From Blastobasis lacticolella (lineage: Eukaryota; Arthropoda; Insecta; Lepidoptera; Blastobasidae), in the NCBI GenBank assembly GCA_905147135.1, contig LR990043.1:19159584-19223583 (forward strand): DNA of 64,000 nucleotides, read 5' to 3'. The position numbers and the translations under genes were made by a program. The notes below the pieces were generated by a model, which worked only from the letters and a program-made list of their open reading frames with translations, was not told the origin of the DNA and made no database searches. Within the stretch, counting starts at the first letter, position 1. Each line of letters opens with the position of its first letter. Below, one piece after another: positions 10,028 to 21,023 of this stretch.

Positions 10028-10795
10028 ACGGTGTAAACATAGTATTTAACGGAAGTTCAACTTACCATCATCGTCATTGACTTAAGCTTCCATTATATTA
10101 GTAGAGGGTTTGGCAACAACCTTCACACTAGTCAGTCGAATGAGAGATCGCCTTGTACTACCAACCACTAACCCAATGGACCCAAATGATCTGCCCCTAA
10201 ATAATTAGGGGCGTTGAAGGATACTCATAGTGTGTTCATAAGTTTCTCAATGGTACAAACAAAAAAATCGCCGGACGGAGAAATAAATAATATTTTCAGA
10301 AATTTTACCAGCCGTAAGCGGTCGCCATAACTTCCATACTTCATTCCAAAGAAATTAAAAACTAATGCCCGTTTAGAGCCCGACATTGCAACAGAAATGG
10401 AAATAGCTGGGCAGATTTAGATTGCACGTTAGAAGATGCTGCAAAATAATACCTTCAGAAGGTACAAGCAATTTATGTGTAACGAATCACGGATATTGCT
10501 GCGCGATTGCAGCTCGCGGCGATAGAGGCAATCGTTTTACACTTCCGAGAATGAAGAGCTTCTATCAACTCGAAAGGGTAATGACGAAGATAAGACAAAA
10601 TTGTGGAGATATGGGTATTCTGATTGAAATACAGTGGACCTTCCTTACACGCGTTATAACGCGGGTGACTACGATCGCGCGTGTTATCGCGAAATGATGT
10701 TAAATACATAGGTTCCAGATGAGTTGTAGTGTCTTTTATTGATTTAAATAATATAGGTACTATGTATATTACTATACGGGACGTACCTTATCGAT
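10028..10795. other. Stretch without genes; short palindromes
   Basis: Contains a small hairpin GCCCCTAA-ATAA-TTAGGGGC at about 10192-10211 and a 14-bp palindrome CGCGTTATAACGCG at 10650-10663. The overlapping frames at 10422-10709 look like chance. Confidence 0.4.
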
Positions 10796-10850
10796 TTGTT
10801 TTCCCGACCTTTCGGTAGGGTTACACCCACAGTGGTCACGAGAAGTACCA
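10795..10850 (+). repeat. Penelope-like(?) 3' scrap
   Basis: TTTTCCCGAC.TTTCGGTAGG with ..GTGGTCACGAGAAG matches, in opposite orientation, the segment at 27288-27345. The phrase is a widespread lepidopteran repeat. I associate it with Penelope-like elements only tentatively. Confidence 0.35.
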
Positions 10851-10959
10851 TAATATAATAATATGTGTAAAGAACGCGCGTTTGAATTAGTGTTACTAAA
10901 TATTATTATTATTTGTGGTTTATTAAAATATAGGACGTAAGTAGAGTATTGCGTCGTCA

Positions 10960-11370
10960 CCGCAATCCCGTTATAACGCGGTTAACCCTATAACGCAAAT
11001 GTTGTTTTGCTACCCGCGCAACATGCGCGTTATACCTGTACCTACTATTTATATTAACTGTCCAAAAAATTAAACCCGAAAGCTGAACGCGAACGAGCAT
11101 AATTTTGCGTGATTTCAGTTGCGCAATCGAATTTCAATGTGTAACGAACCGTCATTTAATGTGGAACTGCAAAAGACCGCTCGTGTGTCACACCAGCCTA
11201 AACAGAAAATTGCAGATAAATATGAATTTAATTTATTAAGAATTAATTAAATTGAATCAGGAACTTCTACATGTTTGGGGCGAGAGTTACCACATTCCAT
11301 AATGTGGACGTTTGGCACTGGGGTTGTTGAAAAAATGCTACTGTGAGGAAGTTTTTTTTTATTAATGACT
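10960..11370. other. Stretch without genes
   Basis: A second CGTTATAACGCGG lies at 10969-10981 with several CpG-rich motifs to 11030, then AT-rich DNA. No gene recognised. Confidence 0.35.
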
Positions 11371-11374
11371 AACC

Positions 11375-11860
11375 AGGCAATTGACCGAGACATCTCACCA
11401 GGTGGTAGGTGACGATGTGGCCGAAGATGGAACATGCCTCTCTAGCCTTAAAGGCATTTACATTATAATAATCAGGGAACACACTCGCAGACAACGTGGT
11501 CCATTCCTTAGCTGTACGCATTATAAAGGTTGAACCAAAGTGACTAAAGCAGAAGACGATCCACGACACAAAGATAAAGCGTTCGCCCGAACCGCGTCTC
11601 ACAATGGCGAAAAGGGGCCTGCGGAGTAAGGTCGTGCAACTGCTTCGCATGAAACCTATAGAAGACCGACAGACGCGCAACACTACGCCGATGCCCTAGG
11701 CGCTGCAGCTTAACATCAATTAATTTACACCTACACACAGCACGATTAATTCGCAAATCCTTGTTAATCAAAGCATAACCACGTACCCCGAGTGGTTCCT
11801 GGGATAAAAGTAAGCAACGCACTCGCAACATATTGAATATATGAGCGCAAGAGCACCACA
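11375..11860 (-). pseudogene. LINE pol C-terminal region, frameshifted
   Basis: Minus-strand pieces in order: KLQRLGHRRSVARLSVFYRF (canonical L-x-x-RR-x-V-x-x-L-x-VFYR), then in another frame RTAKEWTTLSASVFPDYYNV and NAFKARE, then FGHIVTYHLVR. This is the tail domain of the lepidopteran LINE family whose scraps occur at 2990, 22325, 27725 and 62770. At least two frame changes separate conserved motifs, and the RT domain is missing. Function in an intact element would be the poorly understood region C-terminal to RT. Confidence 0.65.
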
Positions 11861-11898
11861 ATTATATATAATAAAACAATTATGGTGCTCTTACGCGC
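11845..11898. repeat. Hairpin with ~20-bp stem
   Basis: GCGCAAGAGCACCACAATT and AATTATGGTGCTCTTACGCGC are nearly complementary, separated by about 14 AT-rich bases. It may be a tiny MITE or a terminal structure. No TSD was resolved. Confidence 0.7.
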
Positions 11899-12029
11899 AA
11901 GTGCCTGAAGTTCGCCTTTACTGAGAATCAGATTTGCAGGTATAGACGTTCTCCGCAGCAGGAACGACTCAAAGCTAGGATCACAGTCTCCCCCGTAATA
12001 CTCTAAAATAGATACTGCTCTATAATCCA

Positions 12030-12900
12030 ATCATAACACCGTATATGTGCATGGCAAAGTTATAAATTGGTTTCCAGTGAGCTCCAAGCTTCGTTTAAGC
12101 AAAGTGCATATGAATTCATATGTGCACCATATGGTATAAGTGAAGTGCATACGACTCAAAGGCTAATAAGTGCAATCTGTGGTAGGGCTTCGATATTGAA
12201 GTCGAAATTAAAAATTGAATAATAATTTTGAGTGAATATTAATAACCATAACAATAAACAATTTTTTTAATAAGAAAACATGTTTCCATTGTTTGTTAGT
12301 AAAATGCAAATCTTATAAACCATAGTAAGAAATTTTTTAAAGAAAAAAAATTGATTGCGCTGCAAAACAAGGATGCGGCCCCACTCATTTAATTATATTG
12401 TTTGTGTCTTTAATAATATTCGCTATGATGTACAATAATTTCTATAACAGTAAAAATGGTAAATATAGAATTTTTTTTGATGATTTTATGTTTGTATAGT
12501 ATAATGCGTCTTACTGATTTAATTGATTATTTTGACTAGAAATTAGTCCGTGAACGTTTTAATGAACTCTACTCCTACTCTACCTGTACCTCCCTCCCGC
12601 CTTTACATAATTTTTTTTACATTTACTATGCACAACAAAAAATAATTAGTTACGTAGTTCTGAAATTATACGCGAACGTGCAACATTTTAATACCTTGGG
12701 TTGTATTATTGCAATTTTCTAGAGATCTCTATTTTTTAAGATAAAATATGTAGCTTTGTGGATGAAAATTTTTTTTTAATTTGAAAGTTATTTTTTGAGT
12801 TTATCAATTACTAACAAACAAATAAAACGATCAAGAATCGAATATTTTCTCTTTATAACATCGATTAAAGATGTAAATCAGCTACTCAAACGCAGCAAAT
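12030..12900. other. Stretch without recognisable features
   Basis: Strongly AT-rich with many homopolymer A/T runs. No coding signature. Confidence 0.45.
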
Positions 12901-12902
12901 AA

Positions 12903-12966
12903 ATTTTAGGGGTCTCTGCCTATCCCCATTGAAAAAAGGGTGACGTTATGTATGTATGTATGTCTG
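12903..12966 (+). mobile_element. LINE 3' end with (TATG)n tail
   Basis: GTCTCTGCCTATCCCC..AAAAAGGGTGACGT runs straight into TATGTATGTATGTATG. The same end structure is seen at 18410-18445 after an RT gene and at 19617-19675, so this is a severely 5'-truncated LINE insertion. Confidence 0.6.
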
Positions 12967-13637
12967 CATATATCCACAGCCGAAGCACGAACTTAAGCAC
13001 TGCACTCTGACAGTTCAAACGTGTCCAGTCCGGCCACAACAAGCCGACACCGCGCCTTAATTGGACTACGGACGTGCTAACTTATGGGCCACGTACGGTG
13101 AAGTGTGCGTTAATGAATGGGTACGATGATTATCATGGGGCCACTATGGGCCACGTATGGGTATTTGTGAATGGGTGCGATGATGATGAATACCGAGTGA
13201 CAGAGTAGACTAGTGAGGTAGTTGTTTTTGGAATAATTTTAAATGTTATAATGAAAAAAAATTAGTTTTAGAGGTCAAAAATATCAAAAATATAGGGGAT
13301 TTCCAAATGGCAATCCCTCAATATGTCCATTTAAAAATGTTGTGTAAATATCCTTTATTTTTTTTAAAGAATTTTCTTTTTTTAATTAGTATGACACCCT
13401 TGTTTAATATGCTTTCGTTATTCTACCGGGAATACCTAATAAAGTTGTTTTTTCTTTTCATTACGTAGGTAGAGTACTTTTTAGTTAAAGAAAATATGTG
13501 TTTTTTACCAAATAGCTCTTTAAGAAAGTCTTGCCGCTGTATTGCTAAAATATAGTGAATTTGGCTATTATATATGTTTCCAACGGTGTAAATATCTTGA
13601 CCAAAACTATAGTAAGATACTATATTATGTAGTAGTT
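12967..13637. other. Stretch without genes; locally repeated phrase
   Basis: TATGGGCCACGTA and AATGGGT.CGATGAT each occur twice between 13080 and 13190, a small imperfect duplication. The rest is AT-rich and featureless. Confidence 0.4.
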
Positions 13638-13730
13638 TAAGACGCGATGATGCTGAAGACCAGGCGAAGTGGAGAAGAATGCGAAAGCGGTCCCTGGCAG
13701 AAAACGGGATAAGCGCTAGGACGACGATGG
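13638..13730 (+). pseudogene. RTE 3' tail scrap
   Basis: GATGCTGAAGACCAGGCGAA..GGAGAAGAATGCGAAAGCGG encodes the DAEDQAKW-R-RKR-type end of RTE pol, as at 8800-8890, and ends GACGACGATGG. Confidence 0.55.
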
Positions 13731-14284
13731 CTACATTATTCAGTAGATTTGCCTACCCTAGCTAGCTACTGAACAAGAATCATTCTGGATGCGCGTACAA
13801 ATCGGAGTCTACGAAATCTAAAACAGGGCAGTTTCCAACACACATGAAAAAGTGCTATCAAAATAGAGGTGCTATAATAGTTTGATACATCTTTACATTT
13901 AACCGCATGTAAAAATGTATCAAACGTCATGGTAATTTTTTTTTTTTTTTATAAAACTTTTTTTAAATATTTACCGTTATAAATCACAATTAATCTCTCT
14001 ACTTCATTCCGGGTACGTAAATAGCAACCCTCGTATTTATTTAAAATTTCGCTTTCAGAACCTTCAATGAGATCCGGTCTTTCATCGCGTGTGATGTATT
14101 TGGGATGGCCCTTTAATCAATGTTGTGCAAACTTGATATCCCCGTTTGTTTTGTCCTTCCCTTTGGCCACTGCTTTAACTGGCGTTAGTGGTTCTATAAT
14201 TACGAAAATTGGAATAGCGATTTTAGCCGCTATAGACGCCACTTTATACTATAATATTACACTTCTTTATGCTATACTATTTCT

Positions 14285-14415
14285 CTCTCAGGTTTCTTTA
14301 TGTCTGAAGATCGTGGCCATGGTGGGATTCCATTCGGCAACGGATAAATTGTCTCCAGCGACCTCCGTCTGTGGCAATTTTGGCGAGTTGAGAGAAACTG
14401 CATTTTTGTGCCTCT
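14285..14415 (-). pseudogene. Retrotransposon pol C-terminal scrap
   Basis: The minus strand reads SQLAKIATDGGRWRQFI then RCRMESHHGHDLQT-stop. The short basic, tryptophan-containing tail (RWRQ-I..HGHD) is the kind that ends RTE/R1-type pol proteins and is a common lepidopteran repeat. A 117-codon frame on the plus strand (14067-14420) covers it antisense and is probably meaningless. Confidence 0.4.
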
Positions 14416-14435
14416 TTTAGTTGCTACACTTTACA

Positions 14436-14482
14436 CATACATTAGGTGTATTGTATACATTAGGAATACTGTATACATTAGG
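14436..14482. repeat. Imperfect tandem TACATTAGG repeat
   Basis: ATACATTAGG occurs three times at roughly 20-bp spacing. This is not a telomeric (TTAGG)n array. Confidence 0.7.
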
Positions 14483-14769
14483 TAGCTCTTACATTTGCGG
14501 TTTCTTCCCCCAGTTGTAAATTGTGGGTCGTGATGTTTCTATTTACCTCCCCTTTAGCAGTGATGCGTGATTGAAGGCAATCACGCCAAGCCATGCAAAA
14601 ATCAAACAACTAAGTTCAAGTAGGCACATTTACGAGTACTTTATTTATCAGGTAAGGGAATTTTAACATTACTTAAAATTTATTTATTGATTTTCACATA
14701 TTTATTACGAGGGAGTTTTGATGATTCTAAAGTTGAACTGTAATATTTTCATTATATTAACTTTTTTTT

Positions 14770-14960
14770 TATCAATCAATAGAAAAACAGGCAAGCGAGC
14801 CACCTAGGGGCTACCTGATGGAAAATGGCTACCGCTGCCTATAGACATTAGTTACACCTATCATAAAAACACCTCCAAAATCCCGAGATGTGATGCTCTG
14901 AAAGCAAACACATAAATACTAGGCTCCTCTACTGCCAAAGGAACTCTACACCGGTTGGAA
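14770..14960 (-). pseudogene. LINE 3' terminal fragment
   Basis: Minus orientation of the ..ADVHRRR-stop/3' UTR family: AACAGGCAAGCGAGCCACC, TGGCTACCGCTGCCTATAGA. It is a sister to the fragment at 44255-44465 and shares the downstream CCTCTACTGCCAAAG. Confidence 0.55.
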
Positions 14961-15504
14961 CACAATACTATTTAATACCTGTATCCTGCGGTATTCTGTG
15001 AGGTCCCCTTCTCTGTCGAGAGGCTGCATTTTGAACGGCATAATCCGATATCAATCCGCCCCACCTACCTCTCTTAATTTCCTTAATCATCGACTCGTAG
15101 CTGTCGAATTCGACCTCTACTGAGTGTTCTAGGTTGTTTACCCTAGTGTTTAAATAAATCATGTCTATGTTTATGTTTCGAGAAACACTGGCAGATAATG
15201 TCAACAATGTTTATGGTATTCATATTCAGCATATCATTATAAAGCACATACAATGGAGAAGTTATCAAAACAATTCTGAAATGTCTACTTCATTCATGTA
15301 CTTCAATTCAAGTCAAAGTAAACTGTGTGTAAATTAAAATGTTCAACACCCACTCGCATGTTCGTTTAGACGCTCGTGCACCTAACAACCTGTGATGAAT
15401 TCTGAACGAATTGTGCTTGAAATACTATATGTAGGTACTGAACACAAATAATATAGCAACACAAATTAAATATTGACAAATTAGGTTAGTCCAACTACAG
15501 ACTA
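14961..15504. other. Stretch without recognisable features
   Basis: No clear gene. A 79-codon minus frame (14968-15207) has no recognised motif. Confidence 0.35.
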
Positions 15505-15507
15505 CTT

Positions 15508-15698
15508 GAATGGTTCAGTTGTTTAACATGCCTGTCTACCACGCAGAGGTCCCAGGTTAGATTCCCGGCCGGGCAGAAATTGAATTGGGTCTGGATGTTA
15601 TATATATAACAAGTATGTATTTAAAAATATATAAGTACTTGATCAGTTTTCTGGTTTGCTCACTTTAGGACTAGATGGCCCTGTGTGAATTGCCAAAG
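15508..15698 (+). mobile_element. SINE family C (tRNA-Gly-derived), shortened
   Basis: Plus orientation: GGTTCAGTTGTTTAACATGC, CTACCACGCAGAGGTCCCAG, a mutated B box (GGTTAGATTCCCGG), then GGGTCTGGATGTTATATATA and GACTAGATGGCCCTGTGTGA. An internal deletion removes part of the body compared with the copies at 9326 and 18790. Confidence 0.75.
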
Positions 15699-15699
15699 C

Positions 15700-16438
15700 A
15701 TATTATATTAGTTTTTATAAAGACACGTTCCGCTGCTAGACTTAAGCCTCCACACGCCTCTATAGGTATATTCTCAGATAAAGACTTAGATATTACATTA
15801 AAATTGTATAATGTAGATCCGCAATATTCTTCAGAAATCCATACAAAAGCATTTCAATTTTCTAATCTATATTCTTAAAGCCATCGAACATTCTCGCAAA
15901 AAGTTAACGAGATCCGAAATTGCCGTAAGCCGCAATTTCTCCGGCGCGTCAGCCCATCTTATAACGGCCTCCATTAATTATGAGGTGACATCACAAAAGT
16001 GCCTAGTCACTTAGTTTAGTAGCGTCAATAACGACTTGAGTGGTGGATGGTGTAAAATGTATAAAAAACACTTAAATTAAACAAATTAAACAGTATCAAT
16101 GGCACTAAGTATGTTTTTACAAGCTCTTCGTATGTGTGTAAGTTGTCAGTCAAAATTTGCAAAAAATTTAGACCATTTGTTGGTATCCGATTGAGCTAAA
16201 ATTTGTTATACTGTAACTTGGTTGACAATGCATTAATATAGTACCATAGAGCTGGTCTGATGATGGAGTCGGAGTCATAGGAACTAATGAACGAACTAGA
16301 TAACCGCATCGTTGTTGGGCTCTTTGGAATGATCTTGATGACTAGGTACTATACGGCCCAATAAAAGCTTGTTATAAAAAGTATTTTTCATTTGAGAACT
16401 TATTTATTTATTTGTATTGAATGCCATGTGTTCAGTAG
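15700..16438. other. Stretch without recognisable features
   Basis: AT-rich. The 67-codon frame at 15675-15878 begins inside the SINE and is not convincing. Confidence 0.35.
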
Positions 16439-16439
16439 T

Positions 16440-16580
16440 TTTGTATTTTTTTTTCTTTCTTTTCCTGCACCGCCTACCTCCATCAGGCTTAGATTATCCC
16501 GGTTGACTGGTAGATAAGGCTATTTTAGCTTTAAGTCCGCCACTGTATTTTTGTGCATCAAGCTTTAATAAATAAATGTC
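16440..16580 (+). mobile_element. LINE 3' UTR end
   Basis: AGGCTATTTTAGCTTTAAGT then CCGCCACTGTATTTTTGTGC and an AATAAATAAATG tail. This phrase (..TTAAGTCCGCC..TGTGC..AATAAA) is a common lepidopteran LINE 3' end. The reverse orientation occurs at 44500-44660 and 46330-46460. Confidence 0.5.
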
Positions 16581-17146
16581 GTAAATTTAATAATTTTGAG
16601 GGCAACTTAAAAATTTATATAGAAACATATTAAAAGATAAAATACTTAGGCAATTGAAACACTGCTGTAGGGCTGTACAAACTGATACATGAACCGTTCG
16701 ACTTTTATTTATTTCATACAACAGTCTACTCTTTATAAAACACAATCCCTTAGCAAGACGCAAACCCAGGTGTGGGCGGAAAACTAAAAATATCTTCGCT
16801 AATTTGATTACACAAGTGAAGAGCTTCGTCCGAGATGACAAAGTCAAGGGTTCTGACCTTTATACACCCTTTAAGCATCTAGTCCGCAATCCTTAATTAT
16901 GTAAGGGTGTAACGAGCCTGCGACAACCTTCTGTGTAGTAGGGAAGCCAACTATCGGACATCCGAAATAATTTATATCTGTAAGATCCTCTTTGGGTCGC
17001 TGAGCCAGCGTACTAAGTAAGTAAGGTACCCAAATCCGAAATGATCGGTGAGAGTCCAAAAGTGATTGTCGTCACTGTAAAATGCACGGTGAACCCTATT
17101 TTGTAAAAAGACAGAGTTCATAAATTTTAAAAGGTCATAATTATAA
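16581..17146. other. Stretch without recognisable features
   Basis: Short overlapping frames on the minus strand only. No element recognised. Confidence 0.3.
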
Positions 17147-17197
17147 ATAATTAATCGTGGACAAAACTTTTACCTATCTAATCGTTCACAGGCAGTA

Positions 17198-18148
17198 GTG
17201 CTTGGAGGCTATAAATCTGACTTCATGAAAATACCTACCTCACATCTAGGACCGTTATTTTACAATGCGTACCTGTATGATATCACAAAATATTTCAAGT
17301 ATGCTCATCACTTAATGTATGCAGATGACAAAAAAGTATACCTTAAAATTAGCCACATACAAGACTGTAGGAACCTGCAATTGGACCTGGACGCTTTGGT
17401 CAGATACTACCAAGAAAATAGAATTACTGTTAATATTGGAAAATGTCAGTGTATAACCTTTTCCCGAAAAAAACAACCACTTAATTATTCTTATAACTTT
17501 GATGGCAAAGTAATACAAAGAGTAAGAGTAAAGTTGATCCGTGACCTAGGGGTTTATTTCGATAGCAAAATCTTACTTTGTGATCATATTGATTACATAT
17601 GTGATAAAGCGTTTAAGAGTCTGGGGTTTGTCCTGCGTTCGTGTAAACCATTTACAGATGTGGCCGCGATTAAAATGGTATATTTCACTTATGTGCGTAG
17701 TATACTGGAATACGCGAGTACTATATGGTCGCCTCAATATCAGATTTATAAAAGACGGATTGAACGAATTCAAAAAATCTTTGTGAACCACCTAAACTAT
17801 CGCCTTCGCTTGTCTTCGGAATCGTATCAGGAGGACTGTCGTCGACATAACTTATTAAGTTTAGAAACAAGGCGTGATGTAGTGGACATGAATCTTCTCT
17901 TTGGTATAGTTCGTGGCCAGGTAGATTGTCCTGAGTTGGTGGCAGGTATCGCCTACAACGTCCCAACGCGTCGCACTCGTCACACGAATCTGCTACACCA
18001 ACCACAGCGCGCAACCAATTACGCAAACAATTCTCCTCTCATTAGAATGGCTCAAACCTATAATACGATGCCAATTAATGTGGATATATTCTTCAACTCC
18101 AAACCTACTTTTAAAAAACACATTACAGATTTACTTAAATGTCGTTAG
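17198..18148 (+). CDS. Non-LTR reverse transcriptase, C-terminal half (5'-truncated)
   Basis: Retrotransposon pol fragment of 316 codons. It starts inside the RT domain: the frame is open from about 17147 and reads FYLSNRSQAV before the nominal start, typical of the segment preceding the active site. SHLGPLFYN (residues 15-23) is the remainder of the GVPQGSHLGPLLF motif, whose first half is missing. MYADDKKVY (40-48) holds the catalytic YADD. NIGKCQCITFSR (79-90), DLGVYFDSK (116-124), VRSILEYASTIWSP (166-179) and RIERIQKIF (187-195) follow as in Jockey/CR1-group LINEs. No endonuclease or gag-like ORF is present. The frame is intact across the whole remaining domain, so the insertion is fairly recent, but it cannot be an active element. 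Nominal start is GTG in mid-domain and is not a real start. The 3' UTR follows directly. Confidence 0.88.
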   Translation: MLGGYKSDFMKIPTSHLGPLFYNAYLYDITKYFKYAHHLMYADDKKVYLKISHIQDCRNLQLDLDALVRYYQENRITVNIGKCQCITFSRKKQPLNYSYNFDGKVIQRVRVKLIRDLGVYFDSKILLCDHIDYICDKAFKSLGFVLRSCKPFTDVAAIKMVYFTYVRSILEYASTIWSPQYQIYKRRIERIQKIFVNHLNYRLRLSSESYQEDCRRHNLLSLETRRDVVDMNLLFGIVRGQVDCPELVAGIAYNVPTRRTRHTNLLHQPQRATNYANNSPLIRMAQTYNTMPINVDIFFNSKPTFKKHITDLLKCR

Positions 18149-18450
18149 TAAAACAACAATGGAACCTCTGGTGCCGTATTTTTGTGCCGTACGGGTTGGG
18201 TTCGTCTGTGGGTTGGCTGCCTGTCTCTCGCACTAGTGGTAAGTTGCGGCGAGTGGGGTGGCTGGTTCGCGTTCGGATACGGCTCGGGCGGTTTGGGAGT
18301 GCGGTCCATAGAATCGTCTTGTCGTAGATAAGTAATTTGTACATCCATTCATCCCATGCATATTATCACACGCGCACTCATTCACACAATGTAGCAGGGT
18401 AAAGTCATTGCCTTCCCCTGCGGGGGAGGAGCGAGACGTTATGTATGTAG
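18149..18450 (+). mobile_element. 3' UTR of the LINE at 17.2 kb
   Basis: Moderately GC-rich sequence directly after the pol stop. It ends with CCTTCCCCTGCGGGGGAGGA, GACGTTATGTATGTAGGTAT, the (TATG)n tail also seen at 12950 and 19665. It forms one insertion with the RT frame. Confidence 0.65.
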
Positions 18451-18789
18451 GTATCATAACATTCCGTGGAATAATCATTGGTGCTGCATTAATACGTAGA
18501 ATAAAACAATAACTCCATTTAAATAAGTCATACCTAAGTGATTAGAACAAATATTTTATGTGTTTTCACATTCTATTATGTATATTAACATTAAATCATT
18601 TTTTGTAACAAGAACTTAACTTAAATAGTTATTAGATAATATGGTAATATGAATCCTTGTTATTTAGATTACACGTTCTTTCTCAATGTGATATACTTAC
18701 TACTAAGTTAAAGAGAGAAATCTGTTATTGGCCTTACTATAAGTACTTACCTATATTAGACATAAGCAAACTGTAACGCTGTTGATTTC
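18451..18789. other. Stretch without recognisable features
   Basis: AT-rich, nothing recognised. Confidence 0.4.
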
Positions 18790-19035
18790 TTAAATAAATA
18801 AATAAATTCACACAGCGCCATCTAGCCCCAAAGTAAGCAAAGCTTGTGTTATGGGTGCTAGATAACTGATAAACTACTTATATACTTTTAAATACATACT
18901 TATTATACATAGAACACCCAGACCCGTAACAGAAATTTAAATTCATCATTTCAATTTCTGCCCGGCCGGGAATCGAACCCGGGACCTCTTGCGTGGCAGA
19001 CCGGCATGTTGACCACTGAACCACTCAGATCGTAA
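18790..19035 (-). mobile_element. SINE family C (tRNA-Gly-derived), best copy
   Basis: Minus orientation. Tail (TTTA)n at 18790-18808, 3' end GATGGCGCTGTG, body GGGTCTGGGTGTTCTATG, then a head with intact B box (GGTTCGATTCCCGG) and TCTGCCACGC, which corresponds to the anticodon arm of tRNA-Gly(GCC). Of the four copies this has the best promoter boxes. Confidence 0.88.
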
Positions 19036-19539
19036 AATTTATTTACTTTTACATTCAACTTTAATTTTTCATTCTAAAGTTTAGGTATGATTCATATTGT
19101 GTCAATAAAAATGATATAGGCGTTCAGTATCAGGCAACATCTCTTATCCATATCCTTATCCGAAAATTCAAATCCCTTCAAACCGAAAAGTTATTGACTG
19201 TGCTACCTACCTAGATAATGCTGGATACGTCGCAGGGCTGTTGAAGGGTTTAATTTGTGAATAATGGTCGTACCTGAATGGTATGGAGACAAGGCAGATG
19301 ATTGATTGACACGATGTTTTGTTTCGAGTGTATTTTTGAATGATCCATCCAGCAGTAACGTGAGATAGAAGGAAATCTGCTCTAGTTACCGTGCCTATGG
19401 AAAAAATAGTTTTATCTGTTTCAGTAGGTAGGCTTCGGTGTATCAAAACTTCCATTTACAATTTTTAATCAAAATAAGCCCTGGTAAGCCCCGGTATTTC
19501 CGGCAGGAATGGCGGTACTTTGAATTTTTATTCAATAAA
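19036..19539. other. Stretch without recognisable features
   Basis: No gene. An 82-codon minus frame at 19207-19455 shows no motif. Confidence 0.35.
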
Positions 19540-19675
19540 TTCAAGTGCAGGCTGGGTTCCGAAGTGGCAAGAATAAAAGGAGATGTATGAAAAGAGTTGT
19601 GGATATATGCGAGGCTTCATAGTCTCTGCCTACACCAATATATGTCGCGATCTTTATGTATGTATGTAAATTCAA
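19540..19675 (+). mobile_element. LINE 3' end with (TATG)n tail
   Basis: AGTCTCTGCCTACACC..CGCGATCTTTATGTATGTATGTA parallels the ends at 12903-12966 and 18410-18445. 5'-truncated. Confidence 0.5.
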
Positions 19676-21023
19676 GTGCATTCGATGAGTAACTATTCCC
19701 CTTGAACTCGATTTGAAATTGAAACTTTATTTGTCTATCCGCGCCGCTAAACACCGGGGCCTGGTCTATCGACACAGATACCAATATTAAATCCATCTAA
19801 ACTACCGTGTTACTAAATCCGATGATACCAAATAAGCAATATAGTTAACACTGCATGTCGTCCCTTTATCTCATCTTCTTCACATTGTTTACAACGCAGC
19901 GAGGTACGTAAGTCATCTTGTCTATTATTATCCTTCAACGGGCTGCAATCATATTCACCTACTAATGATATAGTATTCGTGTCTCGTGGCGAAGACGCTG
20001 CGGTACACGCTCGCAATATGACAGTTTGTTTACGCCATGTTGAAGCACCTCAAGATTATGAGAAAGCGTATATTCTGCAACATTTCCACGTTCAAAACTA
20101 CGGATGTCTCTAAATTAGGATTGGTAACAGTGGTTAATATAGAAATGGATATAGGTCATACCTCTATATCTAAGATGTCATATTTTTTTTGTAAATCTAC
20201 TGCTCTACCAAATGTTAAGAGTTAAAACAATAAAAAGTAATATATATATTAGTGAGAATTACATTATTAACAATATTTATAACTTACATAATACAAATTA
20301 ATAATGAGCATGACATATATAAAAAAAAGAAAGAGTCATTGCAACACCCGTCAACACAAACGAATTCCCAAAAGGCTTTGTCCAAATTGAGGGTAGACAT
20401 TTCGACTTACACCTAAGAAGAGGAAAAATCCAGCAGATAATTAAATAATTATTCAAACACCCCTCCCCAAATAGCACCGCGTTCAAATGAACCCATTATC
20501 GAAGCCGCATTGCCACGCTCAAGTAATTATGAGTTACGGTCTGAATTTTCATCCTTTGTTAATTGCTTAATGATTGAAGGGGAAAAGAAATCTTACGTAT
20601 CAAAGTATTCAACACCGGTTGAACACCCATATAATGCAATAGAATTAGTGTTTCAGTCTTCTCATAAAGTTCGGTATCGAAGACTGAGCTTACAGAATAC
20701 TAAATCCAACCGTATTTCCTTAGATTCCTATCGACATTTAGACATCACTCTTACATGTCCGAACATATCCATCCGTCTAACCTTGTCGTCCATTTTCGTG
20801 AGAAGCAGCCATTGTGTCGAGTGGATAGCACGGAAATTGTTCCACCCACCAAAGGAAATCAGAAGAAAATTGCATTTTGTATGTGAACTATCACGCGACC
20901 GGCTCATCATGACAATGTGGTGGCGGTTTTTGATGATTTTGTTGTGCTTTCTATCAAAAATGTGGTAATATCGTAAGTAGAATAAACTAATTTAGGTGCA
21001 ATATTTTAAGTACAGCGCAATTG
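19676..21023. other. Stretch without recognised genes; one 152-codon ORF
   Basis: The plus frame at 20510-20968 encodes 152 residues, basic and without motifs I recognise. It ends in WWRFLMILLCFL, which could be hydrophobic by chance. No convincing Kozak context, splice sites or repeat signature. I keep it as a hypothetical only. Confidence 0.2.

Noticed and set aside
14067..14420. 117-codon plus ORF as a membrane protein
   Set aside because: Its 3' third is antisense to a retrotransposon pol C-terminal motif; hydrophobicity follows from AT-rich codons.
14436..14482. Interstitial telomere repeat (TTAGG)n
   Set aside because: TTAGG occurs at about 20-bp spacing within a longer unit, not as a pentamer array.
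18958..19025. Possible tRNA-Gly gene on minus
   Set aside because: Lacks a proper 5' acceptor half and is repeated as the head of SINE family C.
20510..20968. 152-codon ORF as a gene
   Set aside because: No recognisable domain, start context or splice sites; may be chance. Listed only as a hypothetical inside a non-genic stretch.
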